Shown one piece after another: positions 7,949 to 16,010 of a DNA stretch of 47,683 nucleotides. How positions within the stretch are numbered: the stretch's first letter is position 1; every line of letters starts with the position of its first letter. The notes beneath the pieces were generated by a model that did not search any database, had not been told where the DNA came from, and saw only the letters and a list, made by a program, of their open reading frames with translations. This DNA is from CAZWSE01 sp964636575 (GTDB lineage Bacteria; Pseudomonadota; Alphaproteobacteria; Rhodobacterales; Rhodobacteraceae): the NCBI GenBank assembly GCA_964636575.1, contig CAZWSE010000011.1, forward strand, positions 1 through 47,683, read 5' to 3'. The position numbers and the translations under genes are program-made.

Positions 7949-8676
7949 TGCAAATCGGGGTGCCCCTGACCGATCTCAAAAGATCGGAAACCGGACCACG
8001 GGACCGACAATTGCTTCTGGGCGACCGCGTCGAAGTGCTTGAAACGACAGACAGCCACCACCGCGTCAAAGATGCCAGCGGCTACACAGGGTTCATCGAC
8101 AGCGCCGCAACGACAAAATCAACCGAAGCAACCCACTGGGTCAGCGCACGGCTTACACAAGCCTTTGAGGCCCCCGACTTCAAATCCCAAGACCAACACA
8201 GCCTCAGCTTCACCGCGACAGTCACGGCCCTGTCGGAAACCGAAAAATTCATCGAAACAGCTTTCGGCTACATCCCCAAACAACACGTCAAAGCCATCGA
8301 TAACAGACCAAATGACCCAGCAGAAATGGCCGCCACTCTCCTTGGCACACCCTATCTCTGGGGGGGAAACAGCAGCCTTGGCATAGACTGCTCAGGACTG
8401 ATCGAGGCCGCATTGCGCGCAACAGGCCAGCCCATCACAGCCCGCGACAGCGGCGACCAACAGAACACGCTGGGCACACCGCAACCGCAGGGCACAGCCT
8501 ACCGCAAAAACGACCTCCTGTTCTGGAAAGGACATGTGGCTCTGGTCAGCGATCCGCAAACGATCCTGCACGCCAACGCGCATCACATGGCCACGGTCTA
8601 TGAAGACATCGACACAGCCATCGCCCGCATCAAAGCCCAAGGCGACGGAGACATCACAGCGCACAAACGGCTCTGA
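7945..8676 (+). CDS. NlpC/P60 family peptidase with N-terminal SH3-like domain
   Basis: A 243-residue cysteine peptidase of the NlpC/P60 type, which cleaves gamma-D-glutamyl-diaminopimelate bonds in murein peptides. Residues about 10-60 resemble a bacterial SH3 domain (LLLGDRVEVLETTDSHHRVKDASGYTGFI). The catalytic domain has YLWGGNSSLGIDCSGL (nucleophile Cys near residue 152), GHVALV (His) and LHANAH (polar third residue). No signal peptide is seen, as in the gamma-D-glutamyl-L-diamino acid endopeptidases that recycle cytoplasmic muropeptides. It begins inside the aminopeptidase stop (ATGATG; two possible starts three bases apart). A 33-nt intergenic element begins at the base after its stop. 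Confidence 0.88.
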   Translation: MMQIGVPLTDLKRSETGPRDRQLLLGDRVEVLETTDSHHRVKDASGYTGFIDSAATTKSTEATHWVSARLTQAFEAPDFKSQDQHSLSFTATVTALSETEKFIETAFGYIPKQHVKAIDNRPNDPAEMAATLLGTPYLWGGNSSLGIDCSGLIEAALRATGQPITARDSGDQQNTLGTPQPQGTAYRKNDLLFWKGHVALVSDPQTILHANAHHMATVYEDIDTAIARIKAQGDGDITAHKRL

Positions 8677-8709
8677 CTTCTTTGTTCCAAATAAATCCCC
8701 GCCGGAGGC
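8677..8709 (+). repeat. 33-nt Roseobacter-type intergenic element, copy 1
   Basis: The element begins CTTCTTTGTTCC and ends CCCGCCGGAGGC. It starts at the first base after the NlpC/P60 stop. It matches in length and most positions the copy at 17959-17991 and the first two thirds of the truncated copy at 38815-38836. The GC-rich end has hairpin potential around CCGCCGG. Confidence 0.65.
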
Positions 8710-8755
8710 ACATCAAAAATGGAATGGCCCGCAGGGCCGCATTTGGCGACGGCTC

Positions 8756-9097
8756 TCACTCAACGATACGGATCAATTTACGCTCCAAAACGCGCAAAAC
8801 CGTGCGCAGATCAGACCCGCGCTTCAATATCTGCCCGTCCATACCAACGACCGCATACATGCCCTGACGGCCGCGCAGCTTGGGGCGCTTTTCAATCCGG
8901 TAAAGCGGGGTCTCGGCCGTGCGCCGGAAAACCGAAAACACAGCAACCTCTCTCAGGCAGGAAATCCCGTAGTCGCGCCATTCACCAGCGGCCACCATAC
9001 GCCCGTAAAGCGACAAGATAACCGACAACTCGGTACGGTGAAACGCAACTTGGGTGTCCGCTCCCATGCCGGTGTATAAAGGGGGTTCAAAACTCAT
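8756..9097 (-). CDS. DUF2794 domain protein
   Basis: A 113-residue protein of the alphaproteobacterial DUF2794 family; function unknown. The family core is clear: FHRTELSVILSLYGRMVAAGEWRDYGI, then VAVFSVFRRTAETPLYRIEKRPKL and the C-terminal ILKRGSDLRTVLRVLERK. No signal peptide or membrane segment. ATG at 9097 is chosen over a TTG two codons upstream. It is a single gene, transcribed away from paaI and facing the NlpC/P60 gene. Confidence 0.85.
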   Translation of the reverse strand: MSFEPPLYTGMGADTQVAFHRTELSVILSLYGRMVAAGEWRDYGISCLREVAVFSVFRRTAETPLYRIEKRPKLRGRQGMYAVVGMDGQILKRGSDLRTVLRVLERKLIRIVE

Positions 9098-9125
9098 ACT
9101 CAACAGTTGCGCTGAATGGCGGTCA

Positions 9126-9141
9126 AATCAAGCCCTTGATT
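9126..9141 (+). promoter_or_regulatory. Perfect palindrome upstream of paaIK, possible operator
   Basis: AATCAAG-CC-CTTGATT is an inverted repeat with 7-nt arms, 52 nt upstream of the paaI start and 28 nt upstream of the DUF2794 start. It is well placed for a repressor of phenylacetate genes or of the divergent gene, but no regulator is encoded nearby and I cannot name one. Confidence 0.35.
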
Positions 9142-9193
9142 GCGCCTTCCTTTTTTAGCACCCTGCGCACAAGCAACAGGGGGGAACGCGCGG

Positions 9194-9634
9194 ATGACCA
9201 CGCCGCAAGACAGGGCGACACGTTCGGCGCAAGCCATGATGGCAGGCGACAAGGCAAGCGCCTTTCTCGGGATCAGTCTCGATCAGGTCGGACCGGGCAC
9301 CGCCACGATGTCCTTCACAGTCAAACCCGATCACCTCAACGGGCACGGCATATGCCACGGCGGGTACATCTTTACGCTGGCCGACAGCGCCTTCGCTTTC
9401 GCCTGCAACAGCTACAACCAAATCACCGTGGCGCAAGAAAACCAGATCACCTACCTCTCGCCCGGGCAGGATGGCGAAACTCTGACAGCACTGGCAACCG
9501 AGCAAGCCAAGACGGGCCGCTCGGGCGTCTACGACGTGGTTGTCACGGGCAGCGATGGGCGCAAAGTGGCCCTCTTCCGTGGCCTGTCGCGCACCCTCAA
9601 AGGCCAGCATTTTGAAGAAGAAGGACCCACATGA
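9194..9634 (+). CDS. paaI: Hotdog-fold phenylacetate-degradation thioesterase PaaI
   Basis: A 146-residue hotdog thioesterase. In phenylacetate catabolism PaaI hydrolyses stalled ring-hydroxylated CoA esters and rescues free CoA. The signature HGICHGGYIFTLADSAFAFACNSYN near residues 51-75 contains the catalytic aspartate and conserved glycine turn. The start at 9194 follows GGGGGGAA. It overlaps paaK by four bases (ATGA), giving a clear paaI-paaK unit. The ring epoxidase and downstream paa genes are not in this window. Confidence 0.92.
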   Translation: MTTPQDRATRSAQAMMAGDKASAFLGISLDQVGPGTATMSFTVKPDHLNGHGICHGGYIFTLADSAFAFACNSYNQITVAQENQITYLSPGQDGETLTALATEQAKTGRSGVYDVVVTGSDGRKVALFRGLSRTLKGQHFEEEGPT

Positions 9635-10935
9635 AAGACCTGACCCCCGCCAAAGCCGCGCTCGATCCTATTGAGATCGCCAGCCGCGATGAAATCATGT
9701 CCCTCCAACTCGACCGGCTACAATGGTCCCTGCGCCACGCCTACGACAACGTCCCCCACTACACCGCAGCTTTTGACGCAGCAGGCGTCCACCCTGACGA
9801 TCTGAAATCGCTCTCTGATCTGGCCAAATTCCCTTTCACCGTCAAACAGGACCTGCGGGCAAACTACCCCTTCGGCATGTTCGCCGTCCCCCGCGATCAA
9901 GTGGCCCGCATTCACGCGTCGTCAGGCACAACAGGGCAACCAACTGTGGTGGGCTACACAGAAAATGATCTCAAGAACTGGGGGAACGTGGTGGCACGAT
10001 CGCTCAGGGCGGCGGGTTTGCAAAAAGGCGATCTGCTGCACAATGCCTACGGCTACGGGCTGTTCACAGGTGGGCTTGGCATCCACCTCGGGTCCGACGC
10101 ATTGGGGCTGACGACCGTGCCAATTTCGGGCGGCATGACACAACGACAAGTCCGCCTGATCGAAGATTTCCAACCCAAGGGGATCACGGTCACACCATCT
10201 TACGCGCTCTCAATCCTCGACGAATACGCCGCCCAGGGGATCGACCCGAAAGACAGCAGTCTGCAAGTCGGCATCTTCGGCGCAGAGCCATGGACCAACG
10301 CCATGCGCCGCGAAATCGAAGACGCATTCGACATGCACGCTGTCGATATTTACGGCCTGTCCGAGGTCATGGGCCCCGGCGTCAGTCAGGAATGCGTGGA
10401 AACCAAAGACGGGCTGCACATCTGGGAAGACCACTTCTTCCCCGAAATCATCAACCCCGAAACAGGCGCGCCTGTCGCGGACGGCGAAATGGGTGAGCTG
10501 GTCTTCACTTCGCTGACCAAAGAGGCCTTCCCCATCATCCGCTACCGCACCCGCGATCTAACACGGCTCTTGCCCGGCACAGCGCGGACCATGCGACGGA
10601 TGGAGAAGGTGACAGGCAGGTCAGACGATATGATCATCCTGCGCGGGGTGAACGTGTTCCCGACCCAGATCGAAGAACAGCTCATGACGGTCAAAGGACT
10701 GGCCCCGCATTTCCAGATTGAACTGACCAAACCCGACCGGATGGACCAAATGGCGATCCTGACAGAAGCCAGCGAAGGGTTCGCAGACGATGCAACACGG
10801 GCGCAATCGGCAGCAGACCTTGCAGCCAAAATCAAAGCAAGCGTCGGCATTTCCACAAAGGTCCAAGTGGCCGATCCAGGCGGGGTCGAACGATCCCAAG
10901 GCAAAGCGGTGCGGATCGTCGACAAACGGAGCTAA
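9631..10935 (+). CDS. paaK: Phenylacetate-CoA ligase PaaK
   Basis: A 434-residue AMP-forming ligase that activates phenylacetate to phenylacetyl-CoA, the entry step of the aerobic hybrid phenylacetate pathway. Visible motifs: the nucleotide loop HASSGTTGQPTVVGYT near residue 92-107, the PaaK-family DIYGLSEVMGPGVSQEC, and the hinge/C-terminal region KVTGRSDDMIILRGVNVFPTQIEEQL. Length is typical. It is translationally coupled to paaI, and its stop overlaps the end of the convergent imuB by four bases. Confidence 0.96.
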   Translation: MKDLTPAKAALDPIEIASRDEIMSLQLDRLQWSLRHAYDNVPHYTAAFDAAGVHPDDLKSLSDLAKFPFTVKQDLRANYPFGMFAVPRDQVARIHASSGTTGQPTVVGYTENDLKNWGNVVARSLRAAGLQKGDLLHNAYGYGLFTGGLGIHLGSDALGLTTVPISGGMTQRQVRLIEDFQPKGITVTPSYALSILDEYAAQGIDPKDSSLQVGIFGAEPWTNAMRREIEDAFDMHAVDIYGLSEVMGPGVSQECVETKDGLHIWEDHFFPEIINPETGAPVADGEMGELVFTSLTKEAFPIIRYRTRDLTRLLPGTARTMRRMEKVTGRSDDMIILRGVNVFPTQIEEQLMTVKGLAPHFQIELTKPDRMDQMAILTEASEGFADDATRAQSAADLAAKIKASVGISTKVQVADPGGVERSQGKAVRIVDKRS

Positions 10936-12587
10936 CCAAAACGCCCCTGACAAAACCAGCCCTCGGACATGGCCGCCCCATAGGCGAAATACATCCACAA
11001 CCGCTGACCGCAGGCGGTGGTGACAACCCAATAGTCACGCACGCCGGTGCGCCATTCAGGGGCATCCAGCCACCACTCGGGGGCGATCCGCTCAGGGCCA
11101 GTGGCGCCGGCCAAATCAAAGGTACGCCCGCGCCAACGCACCTGAACAGGCAGATGCGGCACAGCAGGGGCAGACACAGGCTCAGGTCGCCAGATCAAAG
11201 CAGGGCGCGGGGCGGTCGGGTCAGGCCAGTCTTCGGCAGGGGCAGACCACGCAGCAGCCATGACCTTGGACGTTTTCTCAGGGATATGACTGTCCGCCGG
11301 ATGCAATCGGGTAATGGCATCAAGACCAACACGGGCCCCCAAACGGCCAATCAAATCATCCAACGCGGTATCCGCAGCCAAACGGGTCTGCACGGCCTTG
11401 GCAGCATCGAGATGACCCACAGCACTGCGGGTCTGGATGGGCTCAGTCACAAGCGCCTCAACACGCAGCATATCAATACCAAAACCGGCCTCGATCTGAT
11501 CCAGCTTCAAGGCCAGCAGCGGGGCAATGCGCTCAGGGTCGATGGTGGGCTGGGCCAACCCGATCTCAACAGATTGAATGGCATGATCGGTGCGAAAGGC
11601 TTGCAAACGCAGGCTGCGCACCGCACGGGATTTGTCGGACAACAACTGACACAGACGGGGCAGCAAACGGTCAATGCCCGCCTGAATATCCTCAATCAAA
11701 CCGATGGGGTCCGGCAGGGTCATGCGCACAGCAAAATGATGGGGCGGCTTGGCGGGCGACACAGGTTCGGGGGCAGACCCCATCGCCTGATCCATGCGCA
11801 TCACCAACCCCTTGCCAAAGCGTCGGGCCAAGGCGGCGCGGGGCTGGCCCAGCAAATCACCGATCCGGCGCAGACCCAAACGGTTCAACTGGGTCACCAA
11901 ATCGGCATCTAACCGCAGGGCCGCGATAGGCAGATCGCTCAGCGCACCATAGGTCTGGGCGGGGGCCGCAATGCGGGCGGCTTTGCCCGCTTGGGTCACC
12001 TGTTGGGGGGCCGCGCCGCCGCGTTCCCAATTGCGACGTTTGACAGCACGGGACCGCGTGGCGCGGGCCTCCATATCAATGGCATCGCCAGACCGGTCAG
12101 AAACCCCCGTTTGCCCGGCAAAGCGCGCCAAGGCCCAAGCAGCGCCAAGGGTATCGGCCACACCAATGCGCACGGTCAGACCCAGATCAGCACAGTCGAG
12201 TTCCAATTGCGCGGCAAGCGCCTCTTCCCCGCCGAACAGATGCGCACAGCCTGTCAGATCAATGACCAATCCGCCGGGGTGTTCTTCGGCCACCCAAGGG
12301 CTGAACTTGCCCGCCCAGCGCCGCAACAAGGTCAGAAATCCGGCCTCGGCAACGGGGTCCTGCGCTTTGGTTACCAATCCGGCACAGACCGCATGGGCAT
12401 CGCGCACAGGCTGATCCACACGCACCCCCGCCTTTGCCGCCACATCATTCAGGCTGGACACGGTCTGCATATTGCCCTGCTCGGCGACCACAGCCAAAGG
12501 CACATCCCAAAGGGTCGGCACCTGACGGATCAGCCGTTCGGCCCCCAGACGCGGAAACCAGATGGAAAGAATACGACGGTTCGACAT
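10932..12587 (-). CDS. imuB: ImuB, Y-family polymerase-like mutagenesis protein
   Basis: A 551-residue Y-family DNA polymerase homologue of the ImuB type, an adaptor of the SOS mutasome that brings ImuA and DnaE2 to the replication clamp. The N-terminus is typical (ILSIWFPRLGAERLIR), as are the degenerate palm segment VIDLTGCAHLFGGE, which lacks a full catalytic acidic set as expected for ImuB, and the little-finger region from about residue 270. Residues about 160-215 (EARATRSRAVKRRNWERGG) form a basic linker. I see no confident QLxLF-type clamp motif near the C-terminus. Unlike the usual imuA-imuB-dnaE2 order, no imuA precedes it: a LexA box lies 18 nt upstream of its own ATG. Confidence 0.9.
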   Translation of the reverse strand: MSNRRILSIWFPRLGAERLIRQVPTLWDVPLAVVAEQGNMQTVSSLNDVAAKAGVRVDQPVRDAHAVCAGLVTKAQDPVAEAGFLTLLRRWAGKFSPWVAEEHPGGLVIDLTGCAHLFGGEEALAAQLELDCADLGLTVRIGVADTLGAAWALARFAGQTGVSDRSGDAIDMEARATRSRAVKRRNWERGGAAPQQVTQAGKAARIAAPAQTYGALSDLPIAALRLDADLVTQLNRLGLRRIGDLLGQPRAALARRFGKGLVMRMDQAMGSAPEPVSPAKPPHHFAVRMTLPDPIGLIEDIQAGIDRLLPRLCQLLSDKSRAVRSLRLQAFRTDHAIQSVEIGLAQPTIDPERIAPLLALKLDQIEAGFGIDMLRVEALVTEPIQTRSAVGHLDAAKAVQTRLAADTALDDLIGRLGARVGLDAITRLHPADSHIPEKTSKVMAAAWSAPAEDWPDPTAPRPALIWRPEPVSAPAVPHLPVQVRWRGRTFDLAGATGPERIAPEWWLDAPEWRTGVRDYWVVTTACGQRLWMYFAYGAAMSEGWFCQGRFG

Positions 12588-12605
12588 AACGCGGGCAGCA
12601 CATAT

Positions 12606-12620
12606 GTTCCTGTTATGTTC
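12606..12620 (-). promoter_or_regulatory. LexA (SOS) box of imuB
   Basis: GTTC-N7-GTTC on the plus strand (GAAC-N7-GAAC in the direction of imuB), the direct-repeat site known for alphaproteobacterial LexA. It ends 18 nt before the imuB ATG, so LexA would cover the promoter. The divergent cytochrome gene starts 84 nt away and may or may not be affected. Confidence 0.85.
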
Positions 12621-12704
12621 TCAATATATCGTCTCAGAATAAGAGTCGAGATATCAAGCGCAGATCACAAAAACCTTGCAGACCCGTACAGAATTACAGA
12701 CGCT

Positions 12705-13148
12705 ATGCGCATGAAAAACCTCGTACTCCTCACGCTCGGGCTGGGCATCGCCACGGCGGCCTTGGCGCATGACGGCGTCAAGAATGCAGGCGTCATGGCC
12801 CGCATGAATGCAATGTCGATGTCCAAATCCGCTATAGGCGTTTTGGGGGATATGGCCTCAGGCAAAACCGCATTTGATGCCACCAAGGCCGCGCAAGCCA
12901 AATCCGATTTGCAATTCGTCGCAGCCGCAACACTGTCCCTGTTCAAAGAACCGCACAGCGATCCAAAGTCAGAAGCCCTTCCGGCCATTTGGGACAACTG
13001 GCCTGACTTTGTTGCAAAGAATGACGCTTATGAAATGGCCGTTGGCGCATTGGATGCAACCTCACAAACAGGGCTGCAGCAAACGATGCCAAAGCTGGGC
13101 GCGACATGTCTGTCTTGCCATCAAGACTACCGTTTGCGCAAAAAGTAG
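12705..13148 (+). CDS. Periplasmic cytochrome c' family protein
   Basis: A 147-residue haem protein of the cytochrome c'/c-556 family. It has a signal peptide (MKNLVLLTLGLGIATAALA), four-helix-bundle composition, and the family's C-terminal haem-binding motif CLSCH followed by QDYRLRKK. Cytochromes c' bind NO and are linked to NO tolerance; c-556 members carry electrons. A methionine-rich N-terminal helix (GVMARMNAMSMSKSA) leaves a possible sixth haem ligand, so the spin state cannot be read from sequence. Start ATG at 12705 or 12711. It is transcribed divergently from imuB. Confidence 0.9.
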   Translation: MRMKNLVLLTLGLGIATAALAHDGVKNAGVMARMNAMSMSKSAIGVLGDMASGKTAFDATKAAQAKSDLQFVAAATLSLFKEPHSDPKSEALPAIWDNWPDFVAKNDAYEMAVGALDATSQTGLQQTMPKLGATCLSCHQDYRLRKK

Positions 13149-13174
13149 CGTTGCCGCGACCCTATCCAACGCGC

Positions 13175-14002
13175 TTAAACAGCCTCCAACGCGCAGCCTT
13201 CCACTGTGATCCGGTGCATATACCGCCGATACCCGTGGTAATCGTTGATCGCCTTATGCCACGTGGCGCGGTTGTCCCACATGGTCACGTCTCCGGCTTG
13301 CCAGCGTACACGGCATTGGTATTCCGGCTTTTGGCAATGCGCGTAGAGCATATTCAAAATGGCATCAGACTCGGGTTTGGACAGCCCGTCGATCTGTACA
13401 GTGAACTGCGGGTTCACATAAAGCCCCGCCCTACCCGACAGCGGATGCTTGATAACAACAGGATGCAGCGCGTCTTGGGTCGCCTTGTCCGCATTGCCGA
13501 TCCGACCGGTTTTGACCGATTCTGAATCCGCCTGTTTCGCCCCAAAAACATGCCGAGACGAATGCCACGCCTGAAGCCCGTTCAGCAGGGTTTTGAATCT
13601 GTCTGACAACCCGTCATAGGCTTGCGCCATCGACACGAACACCGTGTCGCCCCCGAACGGTGGGGTTTCAATCGCGTGCAAGATCGAGCCCAATGCAGGT
13701 TCTTGATCGTAGGCATGATCCGTGTGCCAGCTCTCTCCGATAGCGCCTTTTTGGTCTGGTTCTTTCAACACAATCGCAATTTCAGGGTGGCTGTCGAGCG
13801 GCGTGAAAAAGCGGTTCACGTTGATGCTGCCCCAACGGCGGGCAAAGTCCAGCATGTCGTCAGGCGAAATGGTCTGCGCGCGCAGCGTGATGACTGAATG
13901 TTCGATGAACGCCGCTTTGATCTGCTCAAATTGGGCGGGATCGGCAAGGTTCGCTCCGAAAACTTCGGCCCCCAAACCGCCTGTCAAAGGTCTCACATCC
14001 AT
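13175..14002 (-). CDS. TauD/TfdA-family Fe(II)/2-oxoglutarate dioxygenase
   Basis: A 275-residue non-haem iron dioxygenase. The facial triad is visible: WHTDHAY (His and Asp near residues 92-94) and the distal His in ATWHKAINDYHG, with the 2-oxoglutarate-binding Arg in RRYMHRI near the C-terminus. Family members release sulfite from taurine or attack other small acids; the substrate cannot be decided here because no taurine or sulfonate transport genes adjoin. ATG at 14002 follows AAGGA. It is a single gene converging on the cytochrome gene and diverging from the formaldehyde dehydrogenase. Confidence 0.88.
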   Translation of the reverse strand: MDVRPLTGGLGAEVFGANLADPAQFEQIKAAFIEHSVITLRAQTISPDDMLDFARRWGSINVNRFFTPLDSHPEIAIVLKEPDQKGAIGESWHTDHAYDQEPALGSILHAIETPPFGGDTVFVSMAQAYDGLSDRFKTLLNGLQAWHSSRHVFGAKQADSESVKTGRIGNADKATQDALHPVVIKHPLSGRAGLYVNPQFTVQIDGLSKPESDAILNMLYAHCQKPEYQCRVRWQAGDVTMWDNRATWHKAINDYHGYRRYMHRITVEGCALEAV

Positions 14003-14139
14003 CGCGCTATCCTTTGGTTTGATGTTGGTGCCATAGGTCGAATACTACCCCGAAAACGCCTTCACGCAATCACCTCGCTTGATCTGGTCGCGGCTTTCCC
14101 CCAATGTCATTTCCAAACACATGACGGGAGGAATGAACC

Positions 14140-15252
14140 ATGCGTACACGCGCCGCCGTAGCCCTAGAGGCCGGAAAACCGCTGGAAGTGATGGAAGTGA
14201 ACCTTGAAGGCCCCAAAGCGGGCGAGGTTCTGGTCGAAATCAAAGCCACAGGCATCTGCCACACGGATGAGTTCACGCTCTCTGGGGCAGATCCCGAAGG
14301 CCTGTTCCCCGCGATTCTGGGCCACGAAGGCGCAGGCGTCGTGCTTGAAGTCGGCCCGGGTGTGACAAGCCTTGAGCCCGGCGATCACGTCATCCCGCTT
14401 TACACCGCAGAATGCCGCGAGTGTGAGTATTGTTTGCACCCCAAAACCAACCTCTGCCAAAAGGTCCGCGCGACCCAAGGGGCGGGGGTCATGCCCGACG
14501 GCACCAGCCGGTTCTCCATGCTCGATGGCACGCCGATCCTGCACTACATGGGCTGCTCCACCTTCTCGAACCACACAGTGCTGCCCGAAGTGTCGCTGGC
14601 CAAGGTCCGCAAAGACGCCCCGTTTGAGAAGATCTGCTACATCGGCTGCGGGGTCACCACAGGCATCGGGGCCGTCATCTACACCGCCAAAGCAGAAATC
14701 GGATGCCGCGGGATCGTCTTCGGGCTCGGCGGGATCGGGCTGAACGTCATCCAAGGGCTGCGGCTCGCAGGGGCAGATCAAATCGTCGGCGTGGACATCA
14801 ACCCCTCCAAGGTCGAAATGGCCACACGGTTCGGCATGACAGACTTCGTGAACCCATTGGAGGTCAAAGGCGATCTGGTCGGACATCTGGTCGAACTGAC
14901 CGGCGGCGGAGCAGACTACACCTTCGACGCCACAGGCAACGTCGACGTGATGCGCACAGCGCTTGAGGCCTGCCACAAAGGCTGGGGGGAATCGATCATC
15001 ATCGGGGTGGCCCCCGCAGGGGCAGAAATCGCAACACGACCCTTCCAACTGGTGACAGGACGCAGCTGGCGGGGGACAGCCTTCGGCGGAGCACGGGGCC
15101 GAACAGACGTACCGGGGATCGTAGACTGGTACATGGACGGCAAAATCGAAATCGACCCGATGATCACGCACACAATGCCGCTGGAAGACATCAACAAAGG
15201 GTTCGACCTGATGCACGCAGGGGAATCGATCCGGTCGGTGGTGGTCTACTAA
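14140..15252 (+). CDS. S-(hydroxymethyl)glutathione dehydrogenase / class III alcohol dehydrogenase
   Basis: A 370-residue zinc alcohol dehydrogenase that oxidises S-hydroxymethylglutathione, formed from formaldehyde and glutathione, to S-formylglutathione, and can also reduce S-nitrosoglutathione. Class III hallmarks are the catalytic zinc ligands in TGICHTDEF and GHEGAG, the structural zinc lobe CRECEYC with NLC, and RATQGAGVMPDGTSRF. GLGGIGLNVIQG binds NAD. The start follows a strong GGGAGG site. The next enzyme of the pathway, S-formylglutathione hydrolase, is encoded 2.8 kb downstream on the same strand. Its stop lies 15 nt from the end of the convergent TetR gene. Confidence 0.96.
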   Translation: MRTRAAVALEAGKPLEVMEVNLEGPKAGEVLVEIKATGICHTDEFTLSGADPEGLFPAILGHEGAGVVLEVGPGVTSLEPGDHVIPLYTAECRECEYCLHPKTNLCQKVRATQGAGVMPDGTSRFSMLDGTPILHYMGCSTFSNHTVLPEVSLAKVRKDAPFEKICYIGCGVTTGIGAVIYTAKAEIGCRGIVFGLGGIGLNVIQGLRLAGADQIVGVDINPSKVEMATRFGMTDFVNPLEVKGDLVGHLVELTGGGADYTFDATGNVDVMRTALEACHKGWGESIIIGVAPAGAEIATRPFQLVTGRSWRGTAFGGARGRTDVPGIVDWYMDGKIEIDPMITHTMPLEDINKGFDLMHAGESIRSVVVY

Positions 15253-15267
15253 AACAGCCTTGGCCTG

Positions 15268-15888
15268 CTACGCAACCTCGTAGCGGGCCATAAAGGTCTC
15301 GACAGCCTCGCGGACCACATAGGCAATCTCATCGTCAGAAAAATCGGACTGGATACCCAACATAGCGCGGATCCACAGCTTTGATTTGCACAGCTCGGAA
15401 AACTGGTCGGCAGCCATACCAACATCATCAATCTGCAACTCGCCACGGGCAACAGCCTGCGACAGATAATCAGACAAACGGTTGTGACCCATCTCAGGAC
15501 CGGATGTATAAAAGGCGCGACCCAACTCAGGAAACCGGTCACGTTCAGCCAGACAAATGCGGAAAATGCGCTGGGAAAAGTCGGACAGCAAAAAGCGGAC
15601 AATCTTCTCGGCCACAATGGGGGCCACCACACGCGGCGGCAGGTTCATGTCAACGACATTCAAAGCCTCTTCAGCCATGCGGTCACATTCCACACGGGCG
15701 ACTTCCATGAACAGCAACCGCTTGTCGGAAAAATAGCTATAGAGGGTGGCCTTGGACACACCGGCGACACGGGCGATCTCGTCAACGCTGGCACCTTCGA
15801 ACCCATCGGCCATAAACACCTGACGGGCGCCCTCAAGCACTTGGTCGAATTTGCGCCCTTTGCGCGTAATGGCGGAATTTTCGTTCAT
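15268..15888 (-). CDS. TetR/AcrR-family transcriptional regulator
   Basis: A 206-residue regulator with an N-terminal TetR helix-turn-helix (ARQVFMADGFEGASVDEIARVAGVSKATLYSYFSDKRLLF, residues about 21-60) and an AefR-like C-terminal ligand-binding region (FRICLAERDRFPELGRAFYTSGPE). It diverges from the iron exporter gene mbfA and converges on the formaldehyde dehydrogenase gene. A 19-nt palindrome at 15917-15935, 29 nt upstream of its start, is a good autoregulatory operator candidate. The ligand is unknown; the neighbours do not decide whether it controls mbfA. Confidence 0.92.
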   Translation of the reverse strand: MNENSAITRKGRKFDQVLEGARQVFMADGFEGASVDEIARVAGVSKATLYSYFSDKRLLFMEVARVECDRMAEEALNVVDMNLPPRVVAPIVAEKIVRFLLSDFSQRIFRICLAERDRFPELGRAFYTSGPEMGHNRLSDYLSQAVARGELQIDDVGMAADQFSELCKSKLWIRAMLGIQSDFSDDEIAYVVREAVETFMARYEVA

Positions 15889-15916
15889 AGTACCCCTTCG
15901 TATCGCAACACTCTAT

Positions 15917-15935
15917 AAACTGTTCAGTTCAGTTT
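15917..15935. promoter_or_regulatory. Candidate operator of the TetR regulator
   Basis: AAACTG-N7-CAGTTT inverted repeat, of the size and symmetry typical for TetR dimers, just upstream of the regulator gene in the tetR-mbfA intergenic region. It is separate from the Irr-type box at 15982-15996. Confidence 0.6.
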
Positions 15936-15981
15936 CAACGCATTTGGCAAAGACTTGAACTCTGCGCGCAGCCTTCTATTC

Positions 15982-15996
15982 TTAGAATCATTCTAA
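15982..15996 (+). promoter_or_regulatory. Irr-type iron control element (ICE box) of mbfA
   Basis: TTAGAATCATTCTAA is a perfect palindrome of 7-nt arms around one base. It matches the TTAGAA-N3-TTCTAA core of the iron control element bound by the haem-responsive regulator Irr in alphaproteobacteria. It ends 14 nt before the mbfA start and abuts the ribosome site, so binding would repress. Irr control of mbfA is known from rhizobia. Confidence 0.8.
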
Positions 15997-16010
15997 AAAG
16001 GTAGCATGCC

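Noticed and set aside
11154..11912. A 252-codon plus-strand open frame antisense to imuB
   Set aside because: It is composed of Gln/His/Gly/Thr repeats typical of antisense translation and has no ribosome site; imuB has clear family motifs.
14164..15216. A 350-codon open frame antisense to the formaldehyde dehydrogenase gene
   Set aside because: It mirrors the codon structure of the confirmed gene and is Cys/His/Asp-rich without a recognisable fold or ribosome site.
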